From Bacteroidetes bacterium UBA6183 (GTDB lineage Bacteria; Bacteroidota; Bacteroidia; UKL13-3), in contig DITN01000094.1 of the NCBI GenBank assembly GCA_002422865.1, positions 77,425 through 123,655 on the forward strand: a DNA stretch of 46,231 bases, in the 5' to 3' direction. The notes beneath the pieces were generated by a model, which did not search any database, had not been told where the DNA came from, and saw only the letters and a program-made list of their open reading frames with translations. Made by a program: the position numbers and the translations under genes. How positions within the stretch are numbered: position 1 is the stretch's first letter; every line of letters begins with the position of its first letter. Below, in pieces: positions 1 to 10,053 of the stretch.

Positions 1-1
1 T

Positions 2-3000
2 GGTACACAAGTAGCCACCGGTACAAACTTGGCAACTACTAATTTTGATCGTATTGGCAACAACCGCCCTGGTTTTGAAATACAAGGTGCTACCGGAAAA
101 TTTGATGAAATTAGAATGTATAATGTGCAACTTAATGCCTCTCAAGTTCAAAACATATACAACTTTGGGCAGGTGCGCAGGTTAAATATTTCGCAAGTAG
201 CGTGCTCGGGTAGTACCGCGCAACATAACATTCATTTTTCTGCAAGCGGCACCAACTACCAGTGGTTTAAAAATACCCAAGCGGCAGGCAATAATTCATC
301 AACTTATGCCAACACATTTGCAACAGGCGATACCTTGATACAAGTACGTGCCGAAAATCAGTGTGTAGCCGAAACATACGGCAAGTCATATGTGGTAAAT
401 AACCCGCAAAGCACCAACGTAAATATTACTACATGTGGTTATTTTCAGGTAGGCAGTAAAAAATATTTTAATACCGGGATTTATAAAGATACTTTAAAAA
501 CGATTAACGGTTGTGATAGTATTGTTACATTAAACTTGATTATTGATAATAGCACATCATTTAACCGCAATCAAGGCATGATGCACTACTGGCCACTTAA
601 CAGTGGCGATTCATCAACGAGTTACAAAGATTTAACTGCACTAAACTTCATAGGTGCGCTTACACCATCTGAAGATAGAGCAGGTAACACGGCCTCGGCT
701 TACGCTGTAACCAATAATTCTCAAGGGTTTGTGCCATCAACGCCATTAACCTATCCAGAAATAACAATTGCTTTTTGGTACAAAAGAACCAATACCGCAG
801 CAGGAGCTTTGTTGGTTAATCAAAACAGCAGTGTTCTTTCTGTAAATTCAAATGGTACCCTTATTCATAATGGCTCAACATCAACATTTGCAATTACATT
901 AAACCAATGGCATTATATAGTTTATACCAATAATCCTAACGGTGGTGTTGCCAATATTTATGTTGATGGCCAATTGGTGCTTAATCAAGCAGGCAACATT
1001 TTTTCGGTAACACGAATTGGAAGTTTAACAAATGGATTATCTCCGGCACTTGGCTTGTATGATGATATTATGGTGTTTAACTATGCATTGAGCGGTGGCG
1101 AAGTGGACAGTTTATCACAGCTTCCTACCATTGTTAGCTCAAACATTCCATCAACAATCAGTGCGCAATGTGGTTATACCTTAAATACAAAGGTTACCAA
1201 TAAAGCAGAATCTTTAGTTGAGCTATACAAAAACAACCAGTTATTGGCTAACGATACATTTGCAGTAGTAAACAATTTTTCGCTTAACGATAGTGTAATT
1301 ACCCTACGTTTATACCGTAATTGCATGCGAGTTGATTATACAAAACGCATCAAAGTTTCTCCGCAGTTTGATACCGTGATTGCAAATGCATGTGCAAGCT
1401 ATAGCTACAACAAAAAGGCGTATACAACTTCAGGTATTTATCAAGACACCGTTGTTCATTTTGCTAATTGTAGCACCTATACCACACTATACGTAAATGT
1501 AAATGACAGCAATGCAAATCGTGTTTCTGCAAATGGTTTGATACGTTATTGGACCGGTAATTCAGATAATTTTGGTCGCGACATAGTTAATGGCGATACA
1601 CTAAGCTTAATAGGTACAGGAGTTACTTATGGCATAGGCAGAAACGGTGTTGCTAATCATGGTATTACTTTTACAAATACTACTTCGGTTATTCAAACCA
1701 ACATACCTCAATTAACTACGGCAAGTATTTCTTTTTGGTATTTTCATACTTTAGGTAACGTAGTAAAAACACTTATTGGTTCTAACATTAATGCGGTACC
1801 TGCGGGCTATCCAACCTTGTTGGTTAACAACAGTAATTTAAGGGTTGTAACCAATACAGGATTTGAAGTTTCTCTTGCAAATTTAGGTGGTAATACATGG
1901 AATCATATTGTGCTTGTGCGCAATGGTTCAAACTACAAATTGTATTTAAACGGTCAGGTAATATCTGAAGGAACAAACTTGGCTACAAGTAACTTTGATA
2001 GAATTGGAAACAACCGTCCTAGTTTTGCAACGCAAGGAGCAACAGGTGGTAGGTTTGATGATATTTTTATTTACAACCGCGAGTTAACTTCAGCCGAAGT
2101 AACTATTCTTAATAGTTCAAATAGTTTATTAAACGTTAGCAAACCTCTTGTTGCTTGTGCAGGTTCAAGTGCATCTCTTTCATCACAATTTCAGTTTGCA
2201 GGCGGATGGAAGTACAGTGTTTGGAGAGGCAATACCAAATTGTCTGATACAACATTTGCAAACATTCCTTCATTAACATTGGCCGATACGTCATCAATTG
2301 TAATTAAAGCATTTAGTAATTGCCGAATGGTTGAATATCCGGTTAGGTTAAGTGTATCGAACCAAACAGCCGATTTAAACAATGGTTTGTTGCGCTTTTG
2401 GACTATGAAAAATACAGAAAATCGCAATAGCCTTACCAACGGACAATCACCGTACTCTATTACTGGTGTTTTTAGTGTTTTTGGCTTAGGGCGTAATAAT
2501 TTAGACACCAATGGTGCCGTACAAATTACAGATAAAAATAACCAGTGGATTAATACTGATTTAACCACAACCGAGTTGCAAAACGGACAACCATATACGG
2601 TATCGTTTTGGTTAAATTCTACATTTACAAACCAAGGTGCTGAAGAAGGAATTCTAATTTCAAATAGCAACGCGAGTTCAGTAGCGGCCTTGCAATTATC
2701 AATATCAAATCAATTGCAAGTATTAAACAATGCTGGTCAAGCCATTTATTCAAGTGCAAATATTCCTGCGGGTGTTTGGTATCATATTGTATATGCAAAT
2801 AATGGCGGTGGTTATTATAAGTTGTTTGTAAATGGTCAAATTGCTTCCGAAGGTTCTGGAACTTTACCTAATTGGCGTCCGGAAAGAATTGGAAACGGTC
2901 GTCCGGCATTAACCAATCGTGGTGTTCGTGGTAGGTATGATGATGTGATGATATACAACCGTGTAATAACAAATGCCGAGGCTGTTTCGCTATATAGCAT

Positions 3001-5677
3001 GCCTACAATAATTGCTACTCCATTAAGTATAAGTACCTGTAATAAAAATATAGGAAACTTTAAGTGGGATATCAGAGATACAACAACTGTTTCGTACACC
3101 TTTTATAAAAATGCCAATACTGCTTTTGTTGATTCAACCTCATTAAGTTTCTTAGTAGTTGAGAATGACTCAACTGTAGGTATGAAAATTGATAAAGCTT
3201 TCTCAACCATTAAATTGATTAGCCGCATAAATAAAAGTACAATCAATTTAAATGCAAATTTGGAGCGTTTCTGGACGATGAATGCCAAAGACGCAGAGAA
3301 TACACTTGCAGCTAACTTTATTGGCGGTGTTGTTAAATTTGTACGCTCAGAGCCCAATAGTATGGTTTATACTACTGGTAGAGCTGGTACAGGGCAATCA
3401 GCAGTAAGTATTGGATTAAAGAGTTCGTTTATTAATCCAGGAACAGCAGGATTAGCCAATACCACTGTTTCGTTTTGGTACAGACCTAATCCTGTTTTTG
3501 GTGTAGAGGCAAATCGTGTTTTATTATCAGGCACAACCTCACCAACTATATTGGCTGCCCAAATAGCAGGAAGCGAAATACTACTTAGGCCTATAGGTAC
3601 TAATGATAACTTTATTGGTACCGCATTTTATAGACTTACTGCAGGTGTTTATCATCACATTGTGTTTGTTAGAAACGGAACTAACTATGAAGTATATGTT
3701 AATGATACACTTCGTTTGTCAGGTACAGGAATTTCACAAAGCAATATTGGCCGTATTGGGAATATATACGGTAATATATTAGACAGAGGCGCTTTAGGAA
3801 ACTTTGACGACATTGCCATATACTCGAGAGCAATAACAAGAGATGAGGTGAATACATTATTTAATTTACCAAGCATCACCAGTATTCCGGATACATCAGT
3901 GATTTGCGCAGGTGCAAGCCGCAATTTTGTATTCGCTGGTGGTAACAATGCTTCGTATCGTTTGGTTAAAAATATTGCTCCTACATTTACACAAACTGTT
4001 GAATTAAATGCCAATGGCACAAGTGGCACAACAACGGTATTGAGCGGTGATAGAATTGCGTTGATTCAACAAGTAGGTTGCGCACAAATGCAATACAATT
4101 TTTATCCAAATGTTCAAGGTACAACATCTGTGGGTCCAACTTTAACTTACGATGCGGTTACTAAACGCATTACTGCAACATCAACCTTTAACCAATCAAG
4201 GTTATTCCGCAATGGTGTATTGGTGCAAAACAATACAAACACGGGTAACATAAACTACCTAACCCCATTACGCTGCGGCAGCTATTTTGCCGAGTATGTA
4301 AATACAGGTAGCAGTTGTCCTGCAACATCTCCTATTTTGGTAATTAGCGCTACTGATACTTTTAATCAAAATGCAAGTTTGTGTACCGGAAAAACTATCG
4401 TGTTTGGTAATCAAAACATAACCACTGCTGGGGTTTATTACCACACCTTTAACGGTGTATTGGGTAATTGCGATAGCACAGTAAAACTAACGGTTATCAA
4501 TGCAGCGCCTACAGCATCAACCCTAAACAGAACAGGCTGTGGCAGCTTAATTATTAACGGTAAAACATACACACAAACCGGACAGTATAAAGATACCATA
4601 ACCAATGTTGCTGGTTGCGATAGTGTAATTACATTAAACCTAACCATTAACAGTGGTGGTCCGGCTGTAAACACATTTAATATTAATGCATGTAACCAGT
4701 ATGTGTTTAACGGCAAAATATACATGCAATCGGGTACTTATCGCGATACATTGATGGGTGCAAGTGCCGCAGGTTGCGATAGTATTTTGGTGTTAAACTT
4801 AACTTTAAACAAAAATGGTTCAACCCAAAACATAACTGTTTGTAAAAACTATGTGTTTAAAGGATTAACCCTAACGCAAAGTGGAGTGTATTACGATACC
4901 TTAACCAACGTTGCAAGTTGTGATAGTATTATTATTTTAAATTTAACCATTAACTCGGTTGATGTAAATGTAACTAAAGTAGGAAATACATTAACAGCAA
5001 CTGAAAGCGGTGCTACTTACCAATGGATAAATTGTGCTACCAATATGCCAATATCCGGGGCAAATGCAGCCAGTTATACAGCCACCACTTCGGGTAACTA
5101 TAAGGTAGCCATTACTAAAAACGGTTGTATTGATACCTCTATTTGCACTGTAGTAAATATTGTAAGTTGTAATGCAAGTTTATCGTACACAAACCTAAGT
5201 AACGACTCAGTTAGATGTAAAGAAATTAGGGTAAATGCAAGTAACGTAACTTTACCAATTACGTTAAACATTTCTTGGTCGTCAAACCCAAGTGGCAACA
5301 CCGCTGTGGTTAACGATTCGGTTAGGATTTACACAGATGTTTGTCCGGGTACATATACCGTAAAACTTACCGATGCCAATGGTTGTAAAGACTCTATAGT
5401 ATTTACCATTAACGAGCCTGTTGGTTTAAATGATGTTGATGCAAATAACTTGTTTATGATGTATCCAAATCCGGCAAGTAGTTTGGTGGAGTTAAGCTTT
5501 ACACATCAATCAGCCAAAACCATAACGGTAACTGATGTGCAAGGGAAAATTTGCATACAATTCACCTCAAGCCAAATAAACCAACAAATAGATGTAAGCC
5601 AATTAAATAAAGGGTTATATTTTATTAGGGTTGAAGATGAAAATGGTGTGAGTACTAAAAAACTCATCAAACAATAA
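2..5677 (+). CDS. Giant LamG-repeat surface adhesin, T9SS type A cargo (5' end outside window)
   Basis: The frame is open from the first complete codon at base 2, and those codons already match an internal repeat (GTNLAT-NFDRIGNNRP recurs near 1968-2020), so the gene starts upstream of the window. Visible blocks are the tail of one LamG/concanavalin-like domain, then four more beginning near 578, 1537, 2386 and 3259, each opening with a YW/FW-rich strand and ending with a DD-x-x-IYNR-type strand. Between and after them are short Cys repeats ending in GCDS-x-x-x-LNLTIN (about 420-545, a variant at 1390-1505, then 4540-4955 three times). A SprB-like block lies near 5180-5420. The last ~75 residues (YPNPAS..., KGLYFIRV, STKKLIKQ) are a Por_Secre_tail domain, which directs export by T9SS and surface anchoring. 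LamG suggests glycan or protein binding, so adhesion is the likely role; the ligand is unknown. A hairpin terminator follows. Confidence 0.9.
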   Translation, partial: GTQVATGTNLATTNFDRIGNNRPGFEIQGATGKFDEIRMYNVQLNASQVQNIYNFGQVRRLNISQVACSGSTAQHNIHFSASGTNYQWFKNTQAAGNNSSTYANTFATGDTLIQVRAENQCVAETYGKSYVVNNPQSTNVNITTCGYFQVGSKKYFNTGIYKDTLKTINGCDSIVTLNLIIDNSTSFNRNQGMMHYWPLNSGDSSTSYKDLTALNFIGALTPSEDRAGNTASAYAVTNNSQGFVPSTPLTYPEITIAFWYKRTNTAAGALLVNQNSSVLSVNSNGTLIHNGSTSTFAITLNQWHYIVYTNNPNGGVANIYVDGQLVLNQAGNIFSVTRIGSLTNGLSPALGLYDDIMVFNYALSGGEVDSLSQLPTIVSSNIPSTISAQCGYTLNTKVTNKAESLVELYKNNQLLANDTFAVVNNFSLNDSVITLRLYRNCMRVDYTKRIKVSPQFDTVIANACASYSYNKKAYTTSGIYQDTVVHFANCSTYTTLYVNVNDSNANRVSANGLIRYWTGNSDNFGRDIVNGDTLSLIGTGVTYGIGRNGVANHGITFTNTTSVIQTNIPQLTTASISFWYFHTLGNVVKTLIGSNINAVPAGYPTLLVNNSNLRVVTNTGFEVSLANLGGNTWNHIVLVRNGSNYKLYLNGQVISEGTNLATSNFDRIGNNRPSFATQGATGGRFDDIFIYNRELTSAEVTILNSSNSLLNVSKPLVACAGSSASLSSQFQFAGGWKYSVWRGNTKLSDTTFANIPSLTLADTSSIVIKAFSNCRMVEYPVRLSVSNQTADLNNGLLRFWTMKNTENRNSLTNGQSPYSITGVFSVFGLGRNNLDTNGAVQITDKNNQWINTDLTTTELQNGQPYTVSFWLNSTFTNQGAEEGILISNSNASSVAALQLSISNQLQVLNNAGQAIYSSANIPAGVWYHIVYANNGGGYYKLFVNGQIASEGSGTLPNWRPERIGNGRPALTNRGVRGRYDDVMIYNRVITNAEAVSLYSMPTIIATPLSISTCNKNIGNFKWDIRDTTTVSYTFYKNANTAFVDSTSLSFLVVENDSTVGMKIDKAFSTIKLISRINKSTINLNANLERFWTMNAKDAENTLAANFIGGVVKFVRSEPNSMVYTTGRAGTGQSAVSIGLKSSFINPGTAGLANTTVSFWYRPNPVFGVEANRVLLSGTTSPTILAAQIAGSEILLRPIGTNDNFIGTAFYRLTAGVYHHIVFVRNGTNYEVYVNDTLRLSGTGISQSNIGRIGNIYGNILDRGALGNFDDIAIYSRAITRDEVNTLFNLPSITSIPDTSVICAGASRNFVFAGGNNASYRLVKNIAPTFTQTVELNANGTSGTTTVLSGDRIALIQQVGCAQMQYNFYPNVQGTTSVGPTLTYDAVTKRITATSTFNQSRLFRNGVLVQNNTNTGNINYLTPLRCGSYFAEYVNTGSSCPATSPILVISATDTFNQNASLCTGKTIVFGNQNITTAGVYYHTFNGVLGNCDSTVKLTVINAAPTASTLNRTGCGSLIINGKTYTQTGQYKDTITNVAGCDSVITLNLTINSGGPAVNTFNINACNQYVFNGKIYMQSGTYRDTLMGASAAGCDSILVLNLTLNKNGSTQNITVCKNYVFKGLTLTQSGVYYDTLTNVASCDSIIILNLTINSVDVNVTKVGNTLTATESGATYQWINCATNMPISGANAASYTATTSGNYKVAITKNGCIDTSICTVVNIVSCNASLSYTNLSNDSVRCKEIRVNASNVTLPITLNISWSSNPSGNTAVVNDSVRIYTDVCPGTYTVKLTDANGCKDSIVFTINEPVGLNDVDANNLFMMYPNPASSLVELSFTHQSAKTITVTDVQGKICIQFTSSQINQQIDVSQLNKGLYFIRVEDENGVSTKKLIKQ

Positions 5678-5700
5678 CTACATATTAAGGTGTTTAAACA

Positions 5701-5732
5701 AAGAGGTCGCCCTGATAATTGGGCGACTTCTT
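5701..5732 (+). terminator. Hairpin terminator after the LamG adhesin gene
   Basis: A 12-bp inverted repeat (5701-5712 with 5721-5732, one G-U pair) encloses an 8-nt loop 23 nt after the adhesin stop codon. The following bases are T/A rich but not a clean T run, so efficiency is uncertain. Confidence 0.6.
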
Positions 5733-5819
5733 ATGTTAAATTAAATACGATAAATGCTGTATTGATTGCCTGCATTTACCCATACAAATTTGCCATACAC
5801 AATATACCCTTATCTAATT

Positions 5820-7493
5820 ATGAAAAAATGTATTTTATTAATTGCTGCGTGTGCCACACAAATATGGGCACAAGCACAAGTTGAAGTTACCGCAAAAGGC
5901 TTTGAGCTGGAGTCGGTAAAGAAACACAAAGGTTGGAACATTATTGAAGCCGGACGCGATGCAAACACCGGAAAAGTGTATGTTAAGTTTGCACAATCTA
6001 TTTGTGACCAAACCAACAATGCATGGACCGGAACAAGAACTTATCGTGGTTTAAAATGGGACATTGATAAATTAACCTTTGATGATCAGTTTAATTTTGA
6101 AGGCAATGCACTAACAAATTATAATTCTTCTGAAGAAGCCATTGTTAATAACGAGTATGTTTTTGGGAGAACCTATTCGCCAATTTATGCCAACTTGGGC
6201 AAGTCGCTTTTACAAGGTGGTGCGGCATTACCAAGGCCAATAAACAATGCGTTTATGTTTAAAAGTGTGGTAACAGGTACCGCAGGTATTACGGGTTTTA
6301 AGGTTAACGTTTCATCTGTTGGTTGTCAACCTTTGGTTCGCGATACCAAGTATAGTGGCACCTTTTGTGGTGAAATTTCAGTGATTGAGAACTTGGGTTC
6401 TACAGATGCCAAAGAAGAAAAAGGACAACGTTGGATACCAATGTATAACAATCCGGTTCCTAACGGAGGTAACATTTTATTTAATACTGTTGGTGTTGGC
6501 CCTGAAGACAAACAACATTATGTGTTCAGAAAATACAATGAAAATGCAGGTATTATTAAAGAACTTGCAATGTCGTTTGATTACCAATGTTTACCTACGG
6601 TAAAAGAAATTGAAAAAGCTCCCGGTGTGTTTGATTACATTATTGTGATGACACCAATTAATTACAAAAAATCAAAATTAACTGTTGCTCCAGCCAATCA
6701 GTACGAGTACATCAGGATTGATGGTGAAACATTTAATATTACCGAGCAGTTTAAATTTACAGCTCCTAATTCGCAATGGATAATTACGGAGTTGGTAGAG
6801 TTTGATGGCGCTGTATATGTGTACGGCATAGCAGGTGCAAAAAATAATGTGTATAAAGACTTTGCATTGCCAAAATGGAAAGAATATACCACACTTCAAT
6901 TGGCAAAAGTAGCTAGTGGAAAGGTGCAATTTGTAACCAATATTAGCGAACAAACGGCACAAGGTATGTTAACCGTAGTTCCGGGAGTTAAGGGTAGTGC
7001 AAAGGCTTCTTTCCATAATGTTAATACCAATTTAAAAGTGGTAAATGGAAAACTGTTTGTTGCAGCGCAAAATAATTTTGCAGGTAAACACGGACCTTTG
7101 GTTACTATGGTTTTTGATCAGAACGGTAATTTGGAAACCTATTTGGCCAAACCTGAAAAAATTGTGGCTCGTGGTTCTTTACACTTTTCGGCCGATGGAA
7201 AAACTGCTTATTGGTTGTTACAAGACTTAGGTATGTATAATAGCTTTGATAGTAAAACAGGTGTGCTTAGTGCTAAAAAGGTTAAGTTTTTGGCTAATGC
7301 TTTAAATGTAGTGAAGTATGATATTGATAATAAGCAAGCTGCACCTATTCAATCTTATGTTAATGAAGAGTGGGCATTGGATTATAACAACACCCAACTA
7401 TATGAAACACCAACAGAGGTAGTTTTAATGGGTAAAAAGCTTACCAAAAAAGCGAAAGAAAGCGAGATTGTTTTTGTGAAAATGAAGAAATAA
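5820..7493 (+). CDS. Secreted protein of unknown function, 557 aa
   Basis: I do not recognise this family. The ATG at 5820 is chosen because it places a typical signal peptide at the very N-terminus (MKKCILLIAACATQIWAQAQ, cleavage near residue 20). The in-frame extension back to 5766 would bury that signal. The mature part is rich in beta-strand-like stretches (for example KVYVKFAQ, VYVYGIAG, VVLMGKKL) with no membrane helices and no T9SS tail, so it is probably periplasmic or outer-membrane associated by another route. Residues 430-510 read like propeller or sandwich strands, but this is only an impression. It lies 143 bp after the adhesin gene and behind that gene's terminator, so it is probably transcribed alone. 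A strong bidirectional terminator follows. Confidence 0.8.
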   Translation: MKKCILLIAACATQIWAQAQVEVTAKGFELESVKKHKGWNIIEAGRDANTGKVYVKFAQSICDQTNNAWTGTRTYRGLKWDIDKLTFDDQFNFEGNALTNYNSSEEAIVNNEYVFGRTYSPIYANLGKSLLQGGAALPRPINNAFMFKSVVTGTAGITGFKVNVSSVGCQPLVRDTKYSGTFCGEISVIENLGSTDAKEEKGQRWIPMYNNPVPNGGNILFNTVGVGPEDKQHYVFRKYNENAGIIKELAMSFDYQCLPTVKEIEKAPGVFDYIIVMTPINYKKSKLTVAPANQYEYIRIDGETFNITEQFKFTAPNSQWIITELVEFDGAVYVYGIAGAKNNVYKDFALPKWKEYTTLQLAKVASGKVQFVTNISEQTAQGMLTVVPGVKGSAKASFHNVNTNLKVVNGKLFVAAQNNFAGKHGPLVTMVFDQNGNLETYLAKPEKIVARGSLHFSADGKTAYWLLQDLGMYNSFDSKTGVLSAKKVKFLANALNVVKYDIDNKQAAPIQSYVNEEWALDYNNTQLYETPTEVVLMGKKLTKKAKESEIVFVKMKK

Positions 7494-7514
7494 TAACTAG
7501 TGGTTGTAAAGAAG

Positions 7515-7545
7515 AAACGGCCGAGGCGAAGCCTCGGCCGTTTTT
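7515..7545. terminator. Strong bidirectional terminator
   Basis: A perfect 13-bp GC-rich stem (7515-7527 with 7531-7543) with a GAA triloop is followed by T's on the plus strand and by a pyrimidine-rich tract on the minus strand. It lies between the convergent stop codons of the secreted protein (7493) and the DinB-like gene (7561), so it can end both transcripts. Confidence 0.85.
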
Positions 7546-7560
7546 GTTAGCCGACAATAC

Positions 7561-8067
7561 TTAAGCACCCATTTGTTGTTCATCCGCACTTGGCCCGTAA
7601 ACACCCGGAATAGGAATGTTAAGCAAACGCAAGTAAACACCTAATTGTGCCCTGTGGTGAACCAACTGACAAAAAGAATGACGTATGGTTTCAAGTTTTG
7701 AAAGTTGCATGTAAATAGCATCTCCGTCTCTTAATGTCCAAGTATCTTCTAAAATAGCATCGCTGTTTTCACTCAACAAACGTTTTGCTTCCGCAGCACT
7801 CTCATCATAATAGGCCAAAAGTTCATCGGCATTTTTACAATCTTTAGGGCTGTAAGGTGTTGCTTTAAAATCAAGTTCAGCGGTTGTAATGGCCATGGTA
7901 ATCCACGTTGGTAATTCGGCTATGTGTGTAGCTAAATCTTTTAACTTCATACTTTTTTCGTGGGGTTTAAAATCCATTTTGTCGGCAGGTACTAAGGCCA
8001 ACATTTTACGTGTACCAATGCTTTCGTGTTCCAATTCTTGAAGGAACGATTTCATAAATGTTATCAT
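7561..8067 (-). CDS. DinB-like metal-dependent four-helix protein
   Basis: A 168-aa all-alpha protein of the DinB/YfiT-like superfamily. The conserved metal-site histidines appear as THIAELPTW (His48), His130 and LVHHRAQLG (His137/138), near the family's expected positions. Members of this fold bind a divalent metal and act as thiol-dependent transferases or have unknown substrates; despite the name there is no link to DNA polymerase IV. Start choice: ATG at 8067, with a second ATG at 8055 (MKSFLQEL) equally possible because neither has a visible ribosome-binding site. It lies 78 bp downstream of a WYL regulator on the same strand, a pairing that suggests that regulator controls it. The substrate cannot be read from sequence. 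Confidence 0.85.
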   Translation of the reverse strand: MITFMKSFLQELEHESIGTRKMLALVPADKMDFKPHEKSMKLKDLATHIAELPTWITMAITTAELDFKATPYSPKDCKNADELLAYYDESAAEAKRLLSENSDAILEDTWTLRDGDAIYMQLSKLETIRHSFCQLVHHRAQLGVYLRLLNIPIPGVYGPSADEQQMGA

Positions 8068-8144
8068 ACTGTTTTTTTGTTTATGAGGGCAAACCTATTA
8101 CCAGGGTTTGACAACAGTATGTCAGCAGCAGGATATTGTTGAGA

Positions 8145-9092
8145 TTAATTTTTTTTCAAAATATTTTCGGCCAGCTGATTCACACGTGTTTTTAGTGATT
8201 TCGGACTAACAATTTCGGCTTTATCAGCCAGCATCATATACCAGCGTGCAAGTCCTTCTATAGAGTTGTTTAAAAAGGTCATTTCAATTTTTCCATCTAC
8301 TTCTTTTTCGGATACAAATCCACAGTAATATTTTTGGTCGCCCAATAGGTGTAATGCCTTTTTATCAAAACGTAACACCGCAGTAATCAGTTTATTTTCT
8401 TTGTTGCTAATTTCTTTCAGGTAATTTTTTAAAGGCGGATGGGTTTTAGCAAAATCTATTTGGGTTTGTTGGGTCTTTACAATACGTTCAATCCTAAAAT
8501 TTCGATAGTCTTTTCTCAACCAACAATACCCAATTAAGTACCAATGGTTAAACTGCATAAAAATACCAATAGGTTCTATATTTCTTGTAGTGTGTTGTTG
8601 GTCGTGGTGTGCAAAGTAATCAATACACAGTACCTTTTTTTGTGTTATGCTGTTTAAAATAACCTGCATGTGGTTGGTCGATTTGGTGTCCTTTGGCAAG
8701 TAAGGATTATCAACCACCGCAATGTATTCTTCCATGTTTTCCAAATGGTTTTTATCATCAGCCCTCAGTACTGCTTTTATTTTATACATGGCCGATTGGT
8801 ATACATCATGGGTTGATTGATCGGTAAGTTTTTCAACCAACTTCTCGGCAGTTAAAAATGCAGTAGCTTCTTGTTTGGTAAACATCACCGGAGGTAATCG
8901 GTATCCATCAGCTAACGAGTAGCCAATTCCTGCCTCACTAATAATAGGCACACCTGCCTCTTCTAAAGTTTTAATATCACGGTAAGCTGTGCGTAAACTA
9001 ATGTTAAAACGCTCGGCAATTTCCTGACCTTTAACTATTTTTTTCGATTGAAGTTGCACCAATATGGCAGATATGCGGTCAATCCGGTTCAT
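8145..9092 (-). CDS. WYL-domain transcriptional regulator (YafY-like)
   Basis: A 315-aa regulator. The N-terminal winged helix-turn-helix (RISAILVQLQSK, then SLRTAYRDIKTLEEAGVPI, about residues 3-55) is of the HTH_11/DeoR kind. The central and C-terminal part has the WYL signature (NHWYLIGYCWLRKDYRNFRI) and a WCX-like end. WYL domains sense small ligands or nucleic acids and regulate stress or metabolic genes. ATG 9092 is preferred over the longer frame to 9164 because MNRIDRI is the usual family N-terminus and a TATATTGC box lies just upstream. Likely co-transcribed with the DinB-like gene and autoregulated. Divergent from the Fe-S gene at 9264. Confidence 0.9.
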   Translation of the reverse strand: MNRIDRISAILVQLQSKKIVKGQEIAERFNISLRTAYRDIKTLEEAGVPIISEAGIGYSLADGYRLPPVMFTKQEATAFLTAEKLVEKLTDQSTHDVYQSAMYKIKAVLRADDKNHLENMEEYIAVVDNPYLPKDTKSTNHMQVILNSITQKKVLCIDYFAHHDQQHTTRNIEPIGIFMQFNHWYLIGYCWLRKDYRNFRIERIVKTQQTQIDFAKTHPPLKNYLKEISNKENKLITAVLRFDKKALHLLGDQKYYCGFVSEKEVDGKIEMTFLNNSIEGLARWYMMLADKAEIVSPKSLKTRVNQLAENILKKN

Positions 9093-9263
9093 GCCTGCAA
9101 TATACAACAAGTTATACGTTACGAACTTATTGGTATTTGGGTTGTTATGTTTATTACTTGGCAATTAAATGCTTAAACAATCAGCCTTTTTGATGCCTAA
9201 AACCAATTTTGTAAGAAATTAAATTGTTTTACTAAATTGCCTTGCTGAAAATAAACGGAGAAT

Positions 9264-10052
9264 ATGAGCGAATTTAAGGTACGTACAATGGCCGACATGG
9301 TGGCTGCAGGCGAAGAAGCCGAGATTTTATTTTGGGTAGGTTGTGCAGGTAGTTTTGATGAGCGTGCACAAAAAATAACCAAAGCAGTAGCTAAAATATT
9401 ACATGCAGCGCAAATAAAATTTGCCATTTTAGGTACCGAAGAAGCTTGTACCGGAGATCCTGCAAAACGTGCCGGAAACGAGTTTTTGTTTCAAATGATG
9501 GCCATGCAAAACATCACCACATTAAATATGTATGGTGTTAAAAAAATTGTAACAGGCTGTCCACATTGTTTTAATACCCTTAAAAACGAATACCCAGAAT
9601 TAGGAGGTAACTACGAAGTACTACATCATACCACTTTAATTAACCAACTTTTAAATAATGGTAAAATTGCCATTAAGGGTGGTGCATTTAAAGGTCAGCG
9701 TATTACTTACCACGATAGCTGTTACTTGGGACGAGCCAACAATATTTATGAAGCACCACGTGAGGTAATTGAAAAATTGGATGGTGCTTTGGTGGAGATG
9801 AAACGCAGTAAAGCCAATGGTTTATGTTGTGGTGCCGGTGGAGCACAAATGTTTAAAGATGCCGAAAACGGTAAAAAAGAAGTGAACATAGAACGTGCCG
9901 ATGATATGTTGGAAATCCAAGCAAATGTGGTTGCTGCTGCTTGTCCGTTTTGTATGACCATGTTGCGTGATGGTGTTAAACATCATAACAAAGAGCAAGA
10001 AATTGAAGTAAAAGATATTGCTGAGTTGGTAGCAACAGCAATGGATTTGTAA
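9264..10052 (+). CDS. CCG-domain Fe-S protein (HdrB/LutA-like)
   Basis: A 262-aa cytoplasmic protein with two cysteine-rich CCG-type halves. The first has Cys27 (WVGCAGS), Cys62 (EACTGDP) and Cys99/102 (GCPHC). The second has Cys153 (DSCYLGR), Cys188-189 (GLCCGAGGA) and Cys227/230 (ACPFC). Such domains ligate Fe-S clusters in heterodisulfide-reductase B-like and lactate-oxidation (LutA/GlpC-like) proteins. The first half lacks the full CC pair, so it probably binds its cluster differently. The usual partner, a ~440-aa 4Fe-4S dicluster protein, is not adjacent: upstream is a divergent WYL regulator. The next gene begins after a single base, so the two are co-transcribed. The electron donor and acceptor are unknown. 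A GGAG-like element precedes the ATG. Confidence 0.88.
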   Translation: MSEFKVRTMADMVAAGEEAEILFWVGCAGSFDERAQKITKAVAKILHAAQIKFAILGTEEACTGDPAKRAGNEFLFQMMAMQNITTLNMYGVKKIVTGCPHCFNTLKNEYPELGGNYEVLHHTTLINQLLNNGKIAIKGGAFKGQRITYHDSCYLGRANNIYEAPREVIEKLDGALVEMKRSKANGLCCGAGGAQMFKDAENGKKEVNIERADDMLEIQANVVAAACPFCMTMLRDGVKHHNKEQEIEVKDIAELVATAMDL

Positions 10053-10053
10053 G

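Noticed and set aside
29..31. TTG at 29 as the start of the LamG gene
   Set aside because: Upstream codons are in frame and continue a LamG repeat, so the gene is truncated by the window edge.
4540..4955. Regular repeats that could suggest a CRISPR or DNA satellite
   Set aside because: They are protein-level GCDS repeats within an open frame, with no constant spacers.
5690..5884. 64-codon frame overlapping the terminator and the 5820 gene start
   Set aside because: It spans a terminator hairpin and enters the next gene's signal-peptide coding region in another frame; no context supports it.
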